This document shows, in pieces, positions 62,156-64,000 of a stretch of 64,000 nt of DNA (its first letter is position 1; every line of letters begins with the position of its first letter). The notes beneath the pieces are model-generated. The model worked only from the letters and a program-made list of their open reading frames with translations, was not told the origin of the DNA and ran no database searches. The position numbers and the translations under genes were made by a program. The stretch comes from Paraburkholderia tropica (GTDB lineage Bacteria; Pseudomonadota; Gammaproteobacteria; Burkholderiales; Burkholderiaceae). The stretch is taken from assembly GCF_900109265.1 (NCBI RefSeq), contig NZ_FNZM01000010.1:62001-126000 (forward strand), written 5' to 3'.

Positions 62156-64000
62156 ATGCGGGCGATGTGGTGCGGCTTCGCGCTGGGCGTGATCGCGCTG
62201 CAACAGCAGGCGGCGTTGCCGGGGCGCGGTGCGTGGTGTGGATTGATCGCGTTGATGTTGGGCGCGGCGATCGGCGGCGTGCGGATGGGGCGGTGGGGTG
62301 CGCGAGGGCGTATTGCGCGTTGTGCTGTGAGCTGGGCCGCGCTTGTGCTTGCTTCAACGTGTGTCGGGTTCGGTTATGCGGCGTGGCGCGCGGAAATCCG
62401 CCTGGCCGCATCGTTGCCCGAAGCCTGGCAGGCGCGCGACGTCGACGTAATCGGGTATATCGCGCGGATGCCTGCCTTCGGTGAAGGCTCGGCGCGCTTT
62501 CTCTTCGCGGTGGAATCCTGGCCGGGGCGCGAGCTTGCGGCGAGCGCTTTGCGTTTCTCGCGTGCGCCGCGTCTGCTGCAATTGAACTGGATCGCGCGCG
62601 ACGCGCCCGTGCCGCCGCTCGTGTCCGGCGCGCGCTGGCGGCTGACGGTGCGGCTCAAGCCGGCGCACGGCGAGGGCAATTTCGATTTGCGCGATACAGA
62701 GGCGGCCTTGCTTGCGCGCGGCGTGCGCGCGACCGGTTACGTCAGCGACGCCGCGCACGCGCAACGTCTGACTCGCGACGCGCAGGGCATCGGCATCGCC
62801 ATCGAGCGCAGGCGGGCGGCGGTGCGTGCGCGCATCGGCGAGGTGCTGGCGGACGCGCCGCATCGCGGCATCGTCGTCGCGCTTGCGACCGGTGCACAGG
62901 ACGATGTCAGCGATGCCGACTGGCAACTGATGCGCAACACCGGCACGAGTCATCTCGTTGCGATCTCCGGGCTGCATCTCGCCTTCGTCGCCGGGCTTGC
63001 GGGCTGGCTGTCGGGCGCGCTCTGGCGGCGAGCGCGCTGGCGCGGCATGGAAGCGCCGCTCGTCCTGCCCGCCCAGAAAGTGGCGCTCGCGGGCGCGCTG
63101 TGCGCGGGTGCGGCTTATGCCGCGCTGGCCGGATTCAACGTGCCGGTGCAGCGCGCGCTCTGGATGCTGGCGGTGGCGGCGGTGGCGCTGCTGGGTTCGC
63201 GCGAGGTGTCGCGTTCGCATGTGCTGGCGTGGGCGCTCGGGCTCGTATTGCTGCGCGATCCGTGGGCGGTGACCGCGCCGGGATTCTGGTTGTCGTTCTG
63301 CGCCGTCGCGGCGATTCTGTATGCGGCCAGCGGCGTGCCGCGCATGCGCCGCGAAGAGGATGCCGAACTCACACCCGATGAAGTCGATCCGATGCGCGAG
63401 AAGGAGCCGGTGGCGGCCGAGGTGCCGCGTGGGCCTTGGCGCGAACGCTTTGCCTCGCTCGTCGATTGGCAGCGCTGGCGCCGCGCCGCCAGGCGTTTCG
63501 CGGCCCGTCTGCATGACGGCGCGCGCGTGCAATGGGCGGTCACGCTGGCGCTCGCGCCGCTCACCGCGTACTGGTTCCTGCAGATTCCGCTGATCGGGCC
63601 GCTGGCGAACGCCTTCGCGATTCCGTGGGTCAGCATGCTGGTCACGCCGACCGTGCTGGCGGGCGCGGTCTTGCCCGAGCCGCTCGACGCCTTCGCGCTG
63701 CGCGCCGCGCACGCGTTGCTCGACCGCCTCGCGATGGCGCTCGGCGCGCTCGACGGTCTGCCGTGGGCGCTGCTGCGTCTGCCGCAGCCGTCCGGCTGGG
63801 CGTTGGCCTGTGCGGCGGTGGGCGTCGCGTGGTTGCTCGCGCCGCGCGGGTGGCCGTTGCGCTGGCTCGCGCCGTTCACGTGGCTGCCGCTGCTTGCGCC
63901 GTCGCCGGGCGGCCCGCCGGAAGGCGCGTTCCGCCTCACCGCGCTGGACATCGGGCAGGGCACCTCCGTGCTGATCGAGACCGCGCGCCACACCTTGCTG
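62156..64000 (+). CDS. comEC: DNA internalisation competence protein ComEC/Rec2, 5' part (truncated by window edge)
   Basis: Channel for DNA uptake across the inner membrane. No stop before the window end: 615 residues are present. GGAGG lies 6 bases before the ATG. TM helices at about residues 1-30 and 55-75, a DUF4131-type OB region (VDVIGYIARMPAFGEGSARFLFAVE), then the competence domain with NTGTSHLVAISGLHLAFVAGLAGW and LAGFNVPVQRALWMLAVAAVALL. An acidic loop inserts near residues 395-430 (REEDAELTPDEVDPMREKEP). The end reads FRLTALDIGQGTSVLIE, the beginning of the C-terminal metallo-beta-lactamase domain. Confidence 0.9.
   Translation, partial: MRAMWCGFALGVIALQQQAALPGRGAWCGLIALMLGAAIGGVRMGRWGARGRIARCAVSWAALVLASTCVGFGYAAWRAEIRLAASLPEAWQARDVDVIGYIARMPAFGEGSARFLFAVESWPGRELAASALRFSRAPRLLQLNWIARDAPVPPLVSGARWRLTVRLKPAHGEGNFDLRDTEAALLARGVRATGYVSDAAHAQRLTRDAQGIGIAIERRRAAVRARIGEVLADAPHRGIVVALATGAQDDVSDADWQLMRNTGTSHLVAISGLHLAFVAGLAGWLSGALWRRARWRGMEAPLVLPAQKVALAGALCAGAAYAALAGFNVPVQRALWMLAVAAVALLGSREVSRSHVLAWALGLVLLRDPWAVTAPGFWLSFCAVAAILYAASGVPRMRREEDAELTPDEVDPMREKEPVAAEVPRGPWRERFASLVDWQRWRRAARRFAARLHDGARVQWAVTLALAPLTAYWFLQIPLIGPLANAFAIPWVSMLVTPTVLAGAVLPEPLDAFALRAAHALLDRLAMALGALDGLPWALLRLPQPSGWALACAAVGVAWLLAPRGWPLRWLAPFTWLPLLAPSPGGPPEGAFRLTALDIGQGTSVLIETARHTLL

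Overview
The window is a contiguous piece of a high-GC betaproteobacterial chromosome, most likely Paraburkholderia, Caballeronia or Burkholderia sensu lato. This is inferred from the GC-rich codon use, the ISC order iscR-iscS-iscU-iscA-hscB-hscA-fdx-iscX, a pyruvate dehydrogenase operon whose E3 carries its own lipoyl domain, a phasin gene, a recJ-rpfE pair and a prfB-lysS pair. Most of it is ordinary core genome. All calls are from reading sequence and translations; no database search was possible.

Layout. 1-6.7 kb: the 3' part of hrpA, a secreted YncE-like beta-propeller, a sterol-desaturase-type hydroxylase, an EI24 membrane protein, a CinA-like molybdopterin-binding protein and a rhodanese. 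7-11.6 kb: the nitrogen-regulation block glnA-glnL-glnG, with a sigma-54 promoter and two upstream NtrC-type sites. 11.7-18.1 kb: an S9 peptidase, xthA, an SDR, an HCCA-isomerase-like protein, a nitronate-monooxygenase-like protein and a PadR regulator with a perfect palindrome in the divergent promoter region. 18.24 kb: initiator tRNA-fMet with its own promoter.

18.4-21.4 kb is the clear accessory patch: AT-richer, with unfamiliar genes. It holds a one-TM coiled-coil protein, a truncated-looking ORF ending at a large palindrome, and a tightly packed three-gene cassette (PAAR tip protein, M35-like metallopeptidase, secreted OmpA-like protein). I read the cassette as an orphan type VI secretion effector-immunity unit.

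21.5-30.6 kb: a YgeA-like racemase lacking one catalytic Cys, a cytosine-deaminase-like amidohydrolase, prlC, folD, and a FixL/FixJ-like two-component system divergent from the pdh operon. 30.9-38.1 kb: aceE-aceF-lpdA, then a phasin. 38.9-40.0 kb: pbpG. 40.2-41.2 kb: a two-gene module that I read as a divergent HicAB-like toxin-antitoxin system. Its promoter -35 box lies inside a perfect 10-bp-arm palindrome and its first start codon lies only a few bases after the predicted transcription start.

41.3-45.6 kb: an IclR regulator divergent from a lutA-lutB lactate-utilisation pair (no lutC seen), a small secreted peptide and a low-molecular-weight tyrosine phosphatase. 45.7-51.9 kb: the complete ISC iron-sulfur assembly operon, preceded by two IscR type-1-like sites over the iscR promoter. 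52-58.8 kb (minus strand): a glycine-zipper envelope protein, lysS, prfB with its programmed frameshift, recJ and an rpfE-like gene. 59-64 kb: lolC-lolD, tatD and the 5' part of comEC, which runs off the end. The best candidates for something new are the PAAR-peptidase-OmpA cassette and the HicAB-like module.
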